IMG/VR virus record: IMGVR_UViG_3300020411_001522
Span: 1 to 64,000 of that record
Length of the DNA: 64,000 nucleotides
Direction: 5' to 3' (one strand)
From: a virus
Of the stretch, positions 7,322 through 16,134 are shown in pieces. The notes beneath the pieces were generated by a model. The model worked only from the letters and a program-made list of their open reading frames with translations, searched no databases and was not told where the DNA came from. Made by a program: the position numbers and the translations under genes. The first letter of the stretch is position 1. The number at the start of each line of letters is the position of its first letter.

Positions 7322-9919
7322 TCAATTCAACAGGACTGGCAAGCCATAAATCTGAGTAGGTCCTGCAGAGCAACCTGCAGCGAAGAATCCAGTATTCACA
7401 CCGTATGATGCGATACCGTTGTTTACTTGGTTAATGATAGCACCACCTGCTGCATTAACGATCTCAGCGATACCACCTGATGAGGTGTTAACGAAAGTAA
7501 AGTGTGCACCAGTTGTGCCTGACACTACGTCTGCCATACCACCCACAAGAGTTGTGGCATTAGCAATACGAATGTGTAGTGGTGGTGTAGCGGGTGGGAT
7601 ACCTGGTTGGTCAACACATGCATCAACAATAGATCCCTTGACCATCTGGAATACACCAGAGACCTTAGGCATAACGTCAAGACTAAACATATTAACGAAT
7701 GCCAACTCACCAGATCCTAGGAATTTACTGATCCAGTTTGCTTCCATAGTAATCTCACCGTCAGCAACCAGATCAATAGCGTTACCTTCAATCTTAGTTA
7801 CCTGTGCTGACATATTAATTTTATCTGCTGCCTGTATTTTAACGTCAGCACCTTGGACTGTAACAATACCAGAGTATGCAATGGTATGGTCACCGTGCTT
7901 CACTTCAACAGATGATTGCTCTTTGCTACTACTACTCTTCGTAGGCACGGCTAGAGTTGATCCGCCTTCTCTACGTCCCCATTTATCAGTGCCTGGCTCC
8001 TTAGGATATGCAGGATAGTCGCTGCGACCATAGACAGGTGTAGGTGGTTTAAAGAAGTTAGCATTGTCAGTGCGGAATGCATACTGCCCTCTTTCATTCT
8101 TAGTCTTAGGTTTAGAGGGTTTAGATGATCCTGTAGTTTCTGTAGGATCTCCACAACTCTGATTTATATTCATAGCACCAACAACTTCAATGTTGAAGTT
8201 ACCCATGACCTTCAAGAAGTAGTCACCTTCTACAGTTAGAGTCTTATTACCTTTTACAGTTTCGCAAGAATCCTTCGCAATAATTCTCGTGTCATTGTTA
8301 GGGACATTCTTATGGACATTGCCAAGTTTATCCTCAATAGTAGATACACCACCAGGACCACTGACAATACGCTTTTCCTTCTTAGGTGTAGCGTCCTCAA
8401 TAATGCTTGTGCCATTTAAAAATGTTTGAGTAGTTTGTCGGTAAGGATCGATCTCACCAAACATATCATTAAAGAATCCTCGACCGTCTTTCTGCTCCTT
8501 ACCCCATTTACCTGCAGGTAGTGGATTCCCACTTTGTTTAAGTGTCTCTCCAAAAGTGTCGCATTGGGTAGTCCCCAGTAATGGAAACCACCCTTTCGTC
8601 TTACTGACCTTCGTCGTTCGTCCGCAGTCCTTTGCAAATAGTGCCTTAAGGATACCCATGACGATACCCAACAGAGATCCCCAGTCCAACTTAGAGAAGT
8701 CTGTAGTAAGAATAGTTTTAATATTACCAGTAAGTGCTGTCACACCTTTGCCTGCCTCGGATACACCAAGGATACCAGTCATCACTGTGCCAATAGTTTG
8801 TGCTGTATCTGACATGGCTTTCTGTGCACCATTCAGCATACGATCAATGATATTATCTACTTTATTAGCTACGCCATCTAACGCATCAGTAATCTTATCC
8901 GTAATACTATTTGCCAGTCCATTGGCAAAACTAGAGATGTCACCTAGTGCACTGTTAACCAGACCTAACCATGATGGCACAGGCATACAGAAGATATCTA
9001 GGATCTGCGATAGGAAAGCCATGATAACTTTCAACACTGCCATCGGCACAAACTTTGATACAAGTTTCACGATCAAGTTTACTGCCTTGGAGATTGCTTC
9101 TGCCATTGCTTGCTTTAGAGGTGCAAGCATACCAGATAGACCACCACTTACAAAGTTTACAATCTTATTCAGTCTTTCTTTAATTGGGTCGCCAGGTATA
9201 ATTTTACCAGTGATGATAGAAACATATGTGCCATCCTTACCTCTAGCGAGTTGGTTACCCATGTTGCCCAACTCTTTCAACATACGACTTAAGTCAGTCT
9301 GGAATCCTTTACCCGCAGATCCATTTACACCATCAGCAACACCTTGCATCTCAGATGGGACAATAGCAGGGTTAGTCGTAGGGTCACCATGACCTGAGTT
9401 AACAACTGCTGCCTTACCTAGTGCACCTCTAGACTCATCTTCTTGACCACCAGGATCTGCAGGTGGTGAAACAACTGCTACAGCAGTGTTACCTGAGTTT
9501 ACCTTTTCACCTGTAAGTGTCTGTGCTTGTGGTGGATTATCATCATCTTTCTTTGCTTCTTCTGGGTTAGCAGCAAAGGTGTCACCCTTCTGATCTTTAA
9601 CAGTATGGAATGCACCCATAACCATAGGGATCTGACCTTCTTCACCATCCATGAAGAAACCAACGACCATTGCACCTTCCTGCAATTCGCCCTTGGATCC
9701 GATCTGTTTTACCTGTGGTTTATCTGTAGGGACTAGACACATTGCCCATGGCAATGCTTCGGTTGGCATCTTCTTTAGGTAATCCTCTGAGTCATTACCA
9801 CCAGTATGCCATCCATAGATACGCACCTTGACACGACCAAGTTGCATCGGGTCTTTATTAGACTCGACTTCCCCGACCCACCAAGTGAATCCGTCCGATC
9901 CAGAATAATCTGTTATCAT
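7322..9919 (-). CDS. 5: Baseplate hub/spike protein gp5-like, 865 aa
   Basis: The N-terminal ~120 residues form the gp5 OB-fold: V-G-E-V-E-S-N-K-D-P-x-x-L-G-R-V-K-V-R-I-Y-G-W-H, then L-P-W-A-M and G-A-M-V-V-G-F-F-M-D-G. The middle (about 200-430) is helical and hydrophobic. The last ~300 residues are short polar/hydrophobic strands (for example TVKGNKTLTVEGDYFLKVMG) like the triple-stranded beta-helix of the T4 needle. I see no T4-lysozyme-like domain in the middle; a separate lysozyme gene lies downstream. Role: membrane-puncturing spike at the baseplate centre. A TAAATA-like late promoter (CTAAATAA) is at about 9937. Confidence 0.85.
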   Translation of the reverse strand: MITDYSGSDGFTWWVGEVESNKDPMQLGRVKVRIYGWHTGGNDSEDYLKKMPTEALPWAMCLVPTDKPQVKQIGSKGELQEGAMVVGFFMDGEEGQIPMVMGAFHTVKDQKGDTFAANPEEAKKDDDNPPQAQTLTGEKVNSGNTAVAVVSPPADPGGQEDESRGALGKAAVVNSGHGDPTTNPAIVPSEMQGVADGVNGSAGKGFQTDLSRMLKELGNMGNQLARGKDGTYVSIITGKIIPGDPIKERLNKIVNFVSGGLSGMLAPLKQAMAEAISKAVNLIVKLVSKFVPMAVLKVIMAFLSQILDIFCMPVPSWLGLVNSALGDISSFANGLANSITDKITDALDGVANKVDNIIDRMLNGAQKAMSDTAQTIGTVMTGILGVSEAGKGVTALTGNIKTILTTDFSKLDWGSLLGIVMGILKALFAKDCGRTTKVSKTKGWFPLLGTTQCDTFGETLKQSGNPLPAGKWGKEQKDGRGFFNDMFGEIDPYRQTTQTFLNGTSIIEDATPKKEKRIVSGPGGVSTIEDKLGNVHKNVPNNDTRIIAKDSCETVKGNKTLTVEGDYFLKVMGNFNIEVVGAMNINQSCGDPTETTGSSKPSKPKTKNERGQYAFRTDNANFFKPPTPVYGRSDYPAYPKEPGTDKWGRREGGSTLAVPTKSSSSKEQSSVEVKHGDHTIAYSGIVTVQGADVKIQAADKINMSAQVTKIEGNAIDLVADGEITMEANWISKFLGSGELAFVNMFSLDVMPKVSGVFQMVKGSIVDACVDQPGIPPATPPLHIRIANATTLVGGMADVVSGTTGAHFTFVNTSSGGIAEIVNAAGGAIINQVNNGIASYGVNTGFFAAGCSAGPTQIYGLPVLLN

Positions 9920-9940
9920 TATAATTGGTATGGATATAAG

Positions 9941-10408
9941 TTATTTAGGAAGTTTTACGAAATGAAATTCGCCATCCTTCTCTTCTTTGCCCCAAACAAA
10001 TGCACCTGATCTTAGTCTACGACCATTGTCGAATGACCAGTAATCAGTGCCATTGAATCTTGCAAGTGCAGTTATGTTAACATCATTTACTACACAAGGA
10101 CCGTTTGTCTCTCCCCACCATGTCCCATCGTCCATCTTGACGAAGACAAAACCGCATCCTTCTTTGTTTCTTTTTAGATCTAAAGTATCACACTCAATTA
10201 TATCTTCGTGAATACGTTTATATTTTGCTCTGAAATGTTTATAGGGTTTATTAGGACCCTCATACTCATACCAAGATTTACATTCTAAAATCTTACCCTT
10301 TTTGATCTCAGTCCATTCAATGTGGATTAGTGGCCACTTTTGTGGATCTGAATATGCTTGAGATTTATTTGAGTAATGTCCACACAGAGCCTCTTCAAAG
10401 CTACTCAT
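9941..10408 (-). CDS. cpeT: CpeT-like phycobiliprotein lyase
   Basis: 155 residues with the CpcT/CpeT N-terminal signature: G-H-Y-S-N-K-S-Q-A-Y-S-D-P-Q-K-W-P-L-I-H-I-E-W, then a Y-E-G-P-N-K-P-Y block, matching the family pattern 'G.(W/F)SN..QA..NP..F.HI' and 'PYR'. Family members attach bilin chromophores to phycoerythrin or phycocyanin Cys residues; phage copies are thought to affect host light harvesting. It sits just upstream of gp5 in the virion block. The phage sequence is diverged, so lyase activity is inferred. Confidence 0.75.
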   Translation of the reverse strand: MSSFEEALCGHYSNKSQAYSDPQKWPLIHIEWTEIKKGKILECKSWYEYEGPNKPYKHFRAKYKRIHEDIIECDTLDLKRNKEGCGFVFVKMDDGTWWGETNGPCVVNDVNITALARFNGTDYWSFDNGRRLRSGAFVWGKEEKDGEFHFVKLPK

Positions 10409-10432
10409 CGTCTGAAACCCAACAAGCTAATT

Positions 10433-10573
10433 CTATTTGTTATTTTGTTTCTTGTCAAGCCCTTTCTTTGCTTGCTCTCTCATCATCCTAGCGTATACAA
10501 TTTCTGCTGATGACCAATGATCTGGATCTTTGATTATTTTGTTTGCTGCCTTTTTTACTTCTTTTAGTCGCAT
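10433..10573 (-). CDS. Small basic protein, 46 aa
   Basis: ATG at 10571-10573, TAG at 10433-10435; begins MRLKEVKKAANKIIKDPDHW. Lys/Arg-rich, probably helical, with a DP-x-H-W-S-S-A-E-I-x-Y-A-R core that I recognise as recurrent among small cyanophage ORFs, function unknown. A perfect TATAAATA box lies 31 bases upstream, which supports it being real and late-expressed. Confidence 0.55.
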   Translation of the reverse strand: MRLKEVKKAANKIIKDPDHWSSAEIVYARMMREQAKKGLDKKQNNK

Positions 10574-10604
10574 TTGTTACATATTTGTTAGAGTTTGCTA
10601 ACTC

Positions 10605-10612
10605 TATTTATA
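10605..10612 (-). promoter_or_regulatory. T4-type late promoter box TATAAATA
   Basis: Perfect octamer on the minus strand, 31 bases before the 46-residue ORF and ahead of cpeT and gp5. It therefore may drive the cpeT-gp5 block. Confidence 0.6.
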
Positions 10613-10620
10613 ACAAATAC

Positions 10621-10752
10621 TTAACGTTTTACATCATGGGCACAACCGTCACCCTTGTAGTTATCCGTGTCGTAATATCCACCTCTAGACCCAAAGTATA
10701 GAGTCGCCATTACAAATGGAAAAGCAGACCACAGGAGTATGTTACCTAGCAT
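10621..10752 (-). CDS. Small membrane protein, 43 aa
   Basis: Begins MLGNILLWSAFPFVMATLYF, one hydrophobic segment (residues 2-20), followed by a polar Gly/Tyr/Asp tail with one Cys. Its start overlaps the end of the 24-residue ORF upstream (shared bases 10742-10752). Single-pass membrane protein of unknown role, support from tight packing only. Confidence 0.4.
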   Translation of the reverse strand: MLGNILLWSAFPFVMATLYFGSRGGYYDTDNYKGDGCAHDVKR

Positions 10753-10816
10753 CAATATACCTCGCTACGCATACACCCCAAAAAGTAAATGCTCCAAAAA
10801 ATATTAGATATTCCAT
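10742..10816 (-). CDS. Tiny hydrophobic peptide, 24 aa
   Basis: MEYLIFFGAFTFWGVCVARY is its start; almost wholly hydrophobic. Its ATG overlaps the TGA of the 99-residue gene (ATGA at 10816), and its end overlaps the next small membrane protein. Too short to confirm, but the ATGA coupling argues for translation. Confidence 0.35.
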   Translation of the reverse strand: MEYLIFFGAFTFWGVCVARYIDAR

Positions 10817-11115
10817 CAGTCTCGTTGTCTCCAATCGTCAGGTCTATCTTGTCTAAACCAGTCTGCGATGTCTCCTGCATCAGTGAAACCCCTTTTGTGT
10901 TTACTTGAATCGGGGTCTCCAATATTCAAGTTATTCAGAAAAGAGTCGTCTGGATTCGTTGCCAACCTCCTTGCTGTTTGCAACATCCCTCTTGCGGATG
11001 TATTTGTTTTTGCTAACTTTTCTGCCCAAATCATATCTTCCAAACTAACTTCCATACCTGCTGCGATGCTCTTACAAATTTCTTGTAGGCGGAGACGATA
11101 CTGGGTTGATAACAT
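10816..11115 (-). CDS. Conserved cyanophage hypothetical protein, 99 aa
   Basis: Soluble, helical N-terminal half with basic and acidic residues and a C-terminal D-I-A-D-W-F-R-Q-D-R-P-D-D-W motif. I recognise this pattern from other T4-like cyanophages but no function is known. It lies in the run of small genes between cpeT and cp12. Confidence 0.6.
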   Translation of the reverse strand: MLSTQYRLRLQEICKSIAAGMEVSLEDMIWAEKLAKTNTSARGMLQTARRLATNPDDSFLNNLNIGDPDSSKHKRGFTDAGDIADWFRQDRPDDWRQRD

Positions 11116-11119
11116 AAAT

Positions 11120-11263
11120 TTACGGTTGCTTTTTCTTTAGTTGTTCATAGAGGATTGCTTGCATAAAAGACTTAGGTCCTTTTTCAAGCAGATCTTCCTT
11201 CCACTTAATACTTTTAAGTGTAGGAGGATTCTTTAGTTTGTTTGTTTTTTTGCGACGTGCCAT
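11120..11263 (-). CDS. Small basic protein, 47 aa
   Basis: ATG at 11261-11263, TAA at 11120-11122; begins MARRKKTNKLKNPPTLKSIK. Very Lys/Arg-rich, may bind nucleic acid. Its start shares one base with the stop of the 27-residue ORF upstream (TAATG). Function unknown. Confidence 0.5.
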   Translation of the reverse strand: MARRKKTNKLKNPPTLKSIKWKEDLLEKGPKSFMQAILYEQLKKKQP

Positions 11264-11346
11264 TACTTTTTAAATACACCTGCCTTTGCAAGCAAGTATA
11301 CAGACAATGTAGTCCAAAACAGCACTTCTAGTCCAACATTATTCAT
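11263..11346 (-). CDS. Tiny single-pass membrane peptide, 27 aa
   Basis: MNNVGLEVLFWTTLSVYLLA then KAGVFKK: one hydrophobic helix with a basic C-terminus. It ends in a TAATG overlap with the basic 47-residue ORF and starts 2 bases after cp12 ends. Function unknown. Confidence 0.4.
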   Translation of the reverse strand: MNNVGLEVLFWTTLSVYLLAKAGVFKK

Positions 11347-11348
11347 AA

Positions 11349-11576
11349 TTAATCTTCATAAATTAAGCACTCTGGCTCATCTGGGTGTTGGTCACAGAAT
11401 AGCTCAATGCAGTTAGGATCATGGTGATCTCCTGCTTCGATCTCTTTCTTGTGGTGCTCAACATAGTCCTCCAAATCATGCAACTCCAACTCGATGTGGC
11501 GACGCATTTGTGGATTTGTGGTAGGATCGCTAAGGATTTGCTTATCCTTCTCGATGTGTGCTTCGATGCTTTTCAT
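11349..11576 (-). CDS. cp12: CP12-like Calvin cycle inhibitor
   Basis: 75 residues. The C-terminus I-E-L-F-C-D-Q-H-P-D-E-P-E-C-L-I-Y-E-D matches the CP12 signature (Cys-x8-Cys ending in an acidic Tyr-Asp tail). The N-terminal Cys pair of plant and cyanobacterial CP12 is absent, as in other phage copies. CP12 binds phosphoribulokinase and GAPDH and switches off the Calvin cycle; in cyanophages it is thought to act with talC to redirect carbon to the pentose phosphate pathway. A GATAAATA box about 20 bases upstream suggests late expression. Here it is placed among tail genes, not next to talC. Confidence 0.8.
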   Translation of the reverse strand: MKSIEAHIEKDKQILSDPTTNPQMRRHIELELHDLEDYVEHHKKEIEAGDHHDPNCIELFCDQHPDEPECLIYED

Positions 11577-11599
11577 GTGTGATACCTGTGTGATTACTA

Positions 11600-13018
11600 C
11601 TATTTATCTTCACGGATCGAATCTTTAGTAAGATAAAGAGTGGTTGTTATGCCATCCTTACGATAGACATGTTTTAGACCTGCAATCAGATACTTACCAC
11701 TATATACACGATCTTGCTTGACGTCATTCTTATTCTCCGTTTTAGATGCGGGAATGCTGACTTTAACCAATTCGCCTACAGCAAGAGCGGTGTTACCTGG
11801 TACGACGATTGTTAGTTGTATAGCATTTAGTAATGCATACCTAGCAGTAGCATACGATGATACAGATAGCGTGTCAAGATATGTCCTGGTTCCCCCTTCT
11901 GGATCTCCACCACCTGCAGGTTGGTGAATCCAAGTAGGCATGACTCTTAGTTTGAATCTAGTAGCTGCTTGTGCTTTAGAATCAAAACCCGTGTCTTGAA
12001 ATGGTCTGCCCGTGTCAATCGTCGATGCTTTATCAAATATAGATTCAAACGTAGTTTCAAAATTCTTTCTCTTCACCTCAGTGGTATTATTCTCACCACC
12101 ACTTGAGGATGCTGTTGGTAGATGTGTCAATCCTAGAGAAGGGACTGATACACCAAGCACAGATGTTTTATATAAACCTGTCCTTAATTTTTCTAGATGA
12201 TTAACTTTATCTGGAAATGTAATAGTTTCAATTTTAAAGTATTCTTCTACTGCAGTTTTAGTCTCTACACCTGACTGCATGTAGGTATATGTTTTAATCT
12301 CATCGTTTTCATTACCCTCACATAGTCTGTCAATAGATTTGTAATGAAATCCATGCTTATTTTCATAGAATAAGAAACCTGATTGCATGTTAGATCTCTT
12401 ACCTGTGCCACCCTCTTGTCTCAATACCTTATCGCTAAGATATGCAATAGTGTCATAGGGTCTCCAATTAGGGCAACTGAAACAAACTTTGCTAGGTTTT
12501 TCAAAGTTTTTATTTTTTGCTTTTTCACCTGCCTTGAGATATTCCTTTGCAATAAATCTAGGAAGATTGTCCTTGTCTTTGTGCTTCTCACAAGGTCCGA
12601 ATGCACCAAATACTCTGTTTGCTTCATTTAAGAATGCTTCATGTGACACGAGATGCAGGATATACATCGCTGCTCTCTCATTCTTGATGAAACTACCCAT
12701 CTTAAAGATTCGGAAGATAACCTCTAATGGATCCTTGTTTGAGCTCTCTGAGGTAATTTTAATCTTTACAATTTCCTTACCACGAATCTTTTTGTATAGA
12801 TCAATAGAGTCAACGATTGCTATGTCACACCTTAGGAAAGGACTATCAATAGACTCATAGTATTCTATAGATGCAACAAGATCACCAATATCAAAGACAT
12901 TATCACCCTTAAGTCTATTCTTAGGTGACAATGGCTCAGACCACTTCATCCTACCCTCTTCACCAAAGGCAATGGATGCTTCATTCAGCTCTACAATTTT
13001 CGCTCTTCTTTCTGCCAT
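11600..13018 (-). CDS. Baseplate hub protein, gp27-like
   Basis: 472 residues, with a C-F-S-C-P-N-W-R-P-Y-D-T-I-A-Y-L-S-D-K block in the middle. This fits the 'P..x.P(F/Y)D.I.(W/Y)L..(K/R)' pattern of gp27/gpD-type hub proteins, between two beta-rich halves. Such proteins form the ring that holds the gp5 spike and joins the tail tube. Its start shares a base with the stop of the first tape-measure-like gene (TAATG at 13016-13020). Two Cys-x2-Cys-type clusters (near 142 and 182-185) could bind a metal; that is unproven. The T4 number is inferred from context. Confidence 0.6.
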   Translation of the reverse strand: MAERRAKIVELNEASIAFGEEGRMKWSEPLSPKNRLKGDNVFDIGDLVASIEYYESIDSPFLRCDIAIVDSIDLYKKIRGKEIVKIKITSESSNKDPLEVIFRIFKMGSFIKNERAAMYILHLVSHEAFLNEANRVFGAFGPCEKHKDKDNLPRFIAKEYLKAGEKAKNKNFEKPSKVCFSCPNWRPYDTIAYLSDKVLRQEGGTGKRSNMQSGFLFYENKHGFHYKSIDRLCEGNENDEIKTYTYMQSGVETKTAVEEYFKIETITFPDKVNHLEKLRTGLYKTSVLGVSVPSLGLTHLPTASSSGGENNTTEVKRKNFETTFESIFDKASTIDTGRPFQDTGFDSKAQAATRFKLRVMPTWIHQPAGGGDPEGGTRTYLDTLSVSSYATARYALLNAIQLTIVVPGNTALAVGELVKVSIPASKTENKNDVKQDRVYSGKYLIAGLKHVYRKDGITTTLYLTKDSIREDK

Positions 13019-16000
13019 TATTTAAGTGTAGGTGTGTAGGTCAAGTCAGCTTGTGTTTCTCTGAATCTAGAGAATCTAGATACAAAGTATGGATCTGCTT
13101 CATTCCATTGATTTGAGTTAGGTATTACGATAGGCACTTCTTCTGGTTGTGATGCTTCTCCACCACCTGCACCCATTGCTGCAACCTTTTGATTCTGAGC
13201 TTCAACTGCCTGCATGACAGCCATGTTTGCATTCTCTTTAGTCTTTCTCTTGTTACTATTCTCTTCAGATTTAAAACCAAGTAACCGTTTACCAACGTCT
13301 TTAACGCTGTTGAATACTTGACCTGCTTTATCTAGGGTCATTTTAACTACCCTTGTTGCAGGATCTAACTGCTGATTCTGTGGCTCGGTGTCACCTTTAC
13401 CCTTAAATGCATACTCACCTCTTACATTCTTCTGTTGATCGCCACTAAAGTTACCACCTACTCTTCCTCTATCTTTAGCACCCGATCCTCTCTTTCTCCT
13501 CTGGATAGGCTCAATGTTTGGTTTGATTTTATCACCCTTAATCGTCTCTGTAGGTTTAGTTTCTGGTGGCTCAACCTTACCCCATACGTCTCCCATCTTC
13601 CATGTCACAAAGTCCTTTGTAGACATGTTCATATTATCACTACTTCCAAATTTGAATCTTCTTCTCTGCTCTTTTTTACCTAGACCTAAGAAACCTGTCT
13701 TGACTGTGTATGTAGGATAGTATACGTCAACCATACGCATACCTGCTGCGATACCATGGTCATCAACATAACCTCCAGCTTTGTATAGTGATTCATATGA
13801 ATTGATAGATTTATATTTTGCTTCACCACCATCTGCAAATCCTTTTGGTGTTGCATATCCTTTACTTACTGCTTCTCTCATTCTTCTACCAGTAAGACCA
13901 GAATCTGTTTTTGTCTTAGGTGTGTTGAATGGGACGATGAATGCTGATCCACCACTTGCTCTATTAGGCATTCCAACCCACTCTAGACCGTGACCAATGA
14001 ATGATACAGAGTTACCACCATCCAAACTTACAGGATAACCAGACTGAGGACCGTTGATCCATCCACCTCTAGCATACTCTGGGACTTGTGGTTGTATTAC
14101 ACCACCACCTGCAAACCAGTTGCCAGGATTCCACCATCCACCTTCGCTGCTCTTAGGTGATACTGCATGGATTATTTTATTCATTAATCCAATAACAGAC
14201 TTCTCACCTCCACCAATCATCTTGTTGAGAGCTTTGATCTGATTACCTTCTTCTTGTATCTGTGATTTATCTTCGTCAACACCGCCTGATCCACCTGAGC
14301 TCTCTGATCCCATGACACTCATGGGGACACCAAATACTTCTGCTAGTGGTGCAATAAAGTTGCCGATCATTGACTTCAGAGGACCTGGCAAGAATTTTGC
14401 AAACATAGATCCTACCTTTGCAATAACAGATACGATAGAGATACCAACCGCTTTGATAGGTAGTGCCAACAACTGTGACAGTGCCATGACCTTACGAGTC
14501 ATCATCTGTCTGTAGTCATTTGCAAATTCAAACATAGCACCCAACTTGGATTCACCCTCGGATGCTTCTCCACCGTCGTCCATCTTGGGGACGACTACCA
14601 TACCACCTGCTGCCTTTTCAATCGTAACGCCATAGTTTTTAAGTTTCTCAGCATAGCTCATATTGTAATAAGCCATGTATTCATCTGTAGAAACCTCTTT
14701 GTCATTAATATATGCCTGACCAGTATCCATGTCGAATCGACCAGATACCCTCTTCGTAGGTTTGAATTCCTTCTTCGGTGTAGGTTTAGGTTTTTCTACT
14801 TTTGGTTTCTCGTCTTTCTTACCGCCTCCTGCAAAGAAACTTAAGATAAAAGTCAATGCCTTCATCAAACCAATCAAAGGTGCAAATGCTACCGTGCCAA
14901 AGAATGCACCAACCTTCTTGATCATTGGCATAGCAGGCTCAATAAAGTCTAAGACCTTATTAAATGCACCACCAAGTGCCTTAAAGAAATCTCCTGCTGC
15001 CTGTTGTATAGGTGCAAAGACAGATGCAAATACTTCTCCGATTGCTCCGAAGAATTTCATGAATGGATCAATGATGGGTTGCATTGCCTTACCAATACCA
15101 CCACCTACAGCACCACCAACAAATGCACCTGCTGCACCTGCCAACGCACCTGCACCAGGTATTCCAGTCGCTGCACCCAGAGAAGCACCGATTGCTTGAC
15201 CTGCACCTGCACCAACACCTGTGCCTATTGCTTCTCCTTGCTCTGCACCAGATAACCGTGCTGCTGCATATGCTGCACCACCAAATACTGCTGCACCACC
15301 AACTCTACTACGCAGAACGCTACTTGCTACTTTCCTGAGCTTTCCTCCTAGTCCACCTGCCTTCATCAGGTTTTTGACCATGCCAAAAAGCATGCCCACA
15401 ACTGCTTTTATGCCTTTGAGTGCTGCTAATGGATTCCTAAGTATCGTGAATGCTGCAAATATAGGTGCTAAGCCCAGTGCAAACTGCATCACACCAAAGA
15501 ATCCTCGTAGTGACAAAGGATTCTCTAAAAACTTTATTAAACCTTTTCCTGCTGTGCCTAGTAAGAAGGTGGTGACTCCAAATGCCCACTTACCTATAGC
15601 ATATAAACCTTTTGCTAATGCTTTGACTTTATCTGGATTTTTCATGATCCAGTCAAAGATTGCAAACTTAACTATCCCTGCAAATAACCATGTTGCAATA
15701 CTACCAAGCATCGCAAAGAAACCACCGAATGTTTTCGCTGCTACACCAACAAAACCTGCAATAATCTTTCCAGATGTAGTCTTTACCTCTGCTGCGTCGT
15801 CTCTCTTCTCTCTTTGTGCTTCTTTCTTATCCTCTATCTTCTGACGTGCTGCATCACGTTTTTCATTAGAATCTTTTAACTTCCTATATCTCTCATCAAT
15901 ACCTTTCTGTGAGATTTGGAATTGCACCATCTCTTTCATGGCAATAGTCTGTTTCTCTAGTGCCAGTGCAATAGAGTTTAATGTGCCACCAAGACTATTT

Positions 16001-16134
16001 GCTGCATTAAGATTCTTCTTTAAACCTGTAGTAATCTCTTGTGTTTCCTTACTGGCACTCTTATCCACCCCCTTAAAAGATACCATCTTATAAAGGGCAG
16101 GTTTTTTAATAACTGTCTTGGGTTTTTCTGCCAT
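13018..16134 (-). CDS. Tape-measure-like tail protein, 1038 aa
   Basis: Basic, coiled-coil N-terminus (to ~120), then alternating hydrophobic helices and Gly/Ala-rich stretches (about 120-430), typical of tape-measure proteins that line the tail tube and enter the membrane. The second half has repeated A-R-G-G-W and G-G-G-V-type turns, with a W-I-N-G-P-Q-S-G-Y-P-V-S-L-D-G-G block like those in cyanophage tape-measure proteins. TAATG overlaps join it to both neighbours. Having two adjacent long proteins of this type is unusual compared with T4's single gp29. Function inferred from composition and position. Confidence 0.65.
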   Translation of the reverse strand: MAEKPKTVIKKPALYKMVSFKGVDKSASKETQEITTGLKKNLNAANSLGGTLNSIALALEKQTIAMKEMVQFQISQKGIDERYRKLKDSNEKRDAARQKIEDKKEAQREKRDDAAEVKTTSGKIIAGFVGVAAKTFGGFFAMLGSIATWLFAGIVKFAIFDWIMKNPDKVKALAKGLYAIGKWAFGVTTFLLGTAGKGLIKFLENPLSLRGFFGVMQFALGLAPIFAAFTILRNPLAALKGIKAVVGMLFGMVKNLMKAGGLGGKLRKVASSVLRSRVGGAAVFGGAAYAAARLSGAEQGEAIGTGVGAGAGQAIGASLGAATGIPGAGALAGAAGAFVGGAVGGGIGKAMQPIIDPFMKFFGAIGEVFASVFAPIQQAAGDFFKALGGAFNKVLDFIEPAMPMIKKVGAFFGTVAFAPLIGLMKALTFILSFFAGGGKKDEKPKVEKPKPTPKKEFKPTKRVSGRFDMDTGQAYINDKEVSTDEYMAYYNMSYAEKLKNYGVTIEKAAGGMVVVPKMDDGGEASEGESKLGAMFEFANDYRQMMTRKVMALSQLLALPIKAVGISIVSVIAKVGSMFAKFLPGPLKSMIGNFIAPLAEVFGVPMSVMGSESSGGSGGVDEDKSQIQEEGNQIKALNKMIGGGEKSVIGLMNKIIHAVSPKSSEGGWWNPGNWFAGGGVIQPQVPEYARGGWINGPQSGYPVSLDGGNSVSFIGHGLEWVGMPNRASGGSAFIVPFNTPKTKTDSGLTGRRMREAVSKGYATPKGFADGGEAKYKSINSYESLYKAGGYVDDHGIAAGMRMVDVYYPTYTVKTGFLGLGKKEQRRRFKFGSSDNMNMSTKDFVTWKMGDVWGKVEPPETKPTETIKGDKIKPNIEPIQRRKRGSGAKDRGRVGGNFSGDQQKNVRGEYAFKGKGDTEPQNQQLDPATRVVKMTLDKAGQVFNSVKDVGKRLLGFKSEENSNKRKTKENANMAVMQAVEAQNQKVAAMGAGGGEASQPEEVPIVIPNSNQWNEADPYFVSRFSRFRETQADLTYTPTLK

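Noticed and set aside
7419-8018. 199-residue plus-strand open frame
   Set aside because: Antisense to gp5 C-terminal beta-helix strands.
8556-9392. 278-residue plus-strand open frame
   Set aside because: Lies opposite the gp5 coding region, with no recognisable protein; an antisense shadow of a good gene.
15221-15844. 207-residue plus-strand open frame
   Set aside because: Antisense to the Gly/Ala-rich part of the tape-measure-like gene, where low-complexity codons keep the other strand open.
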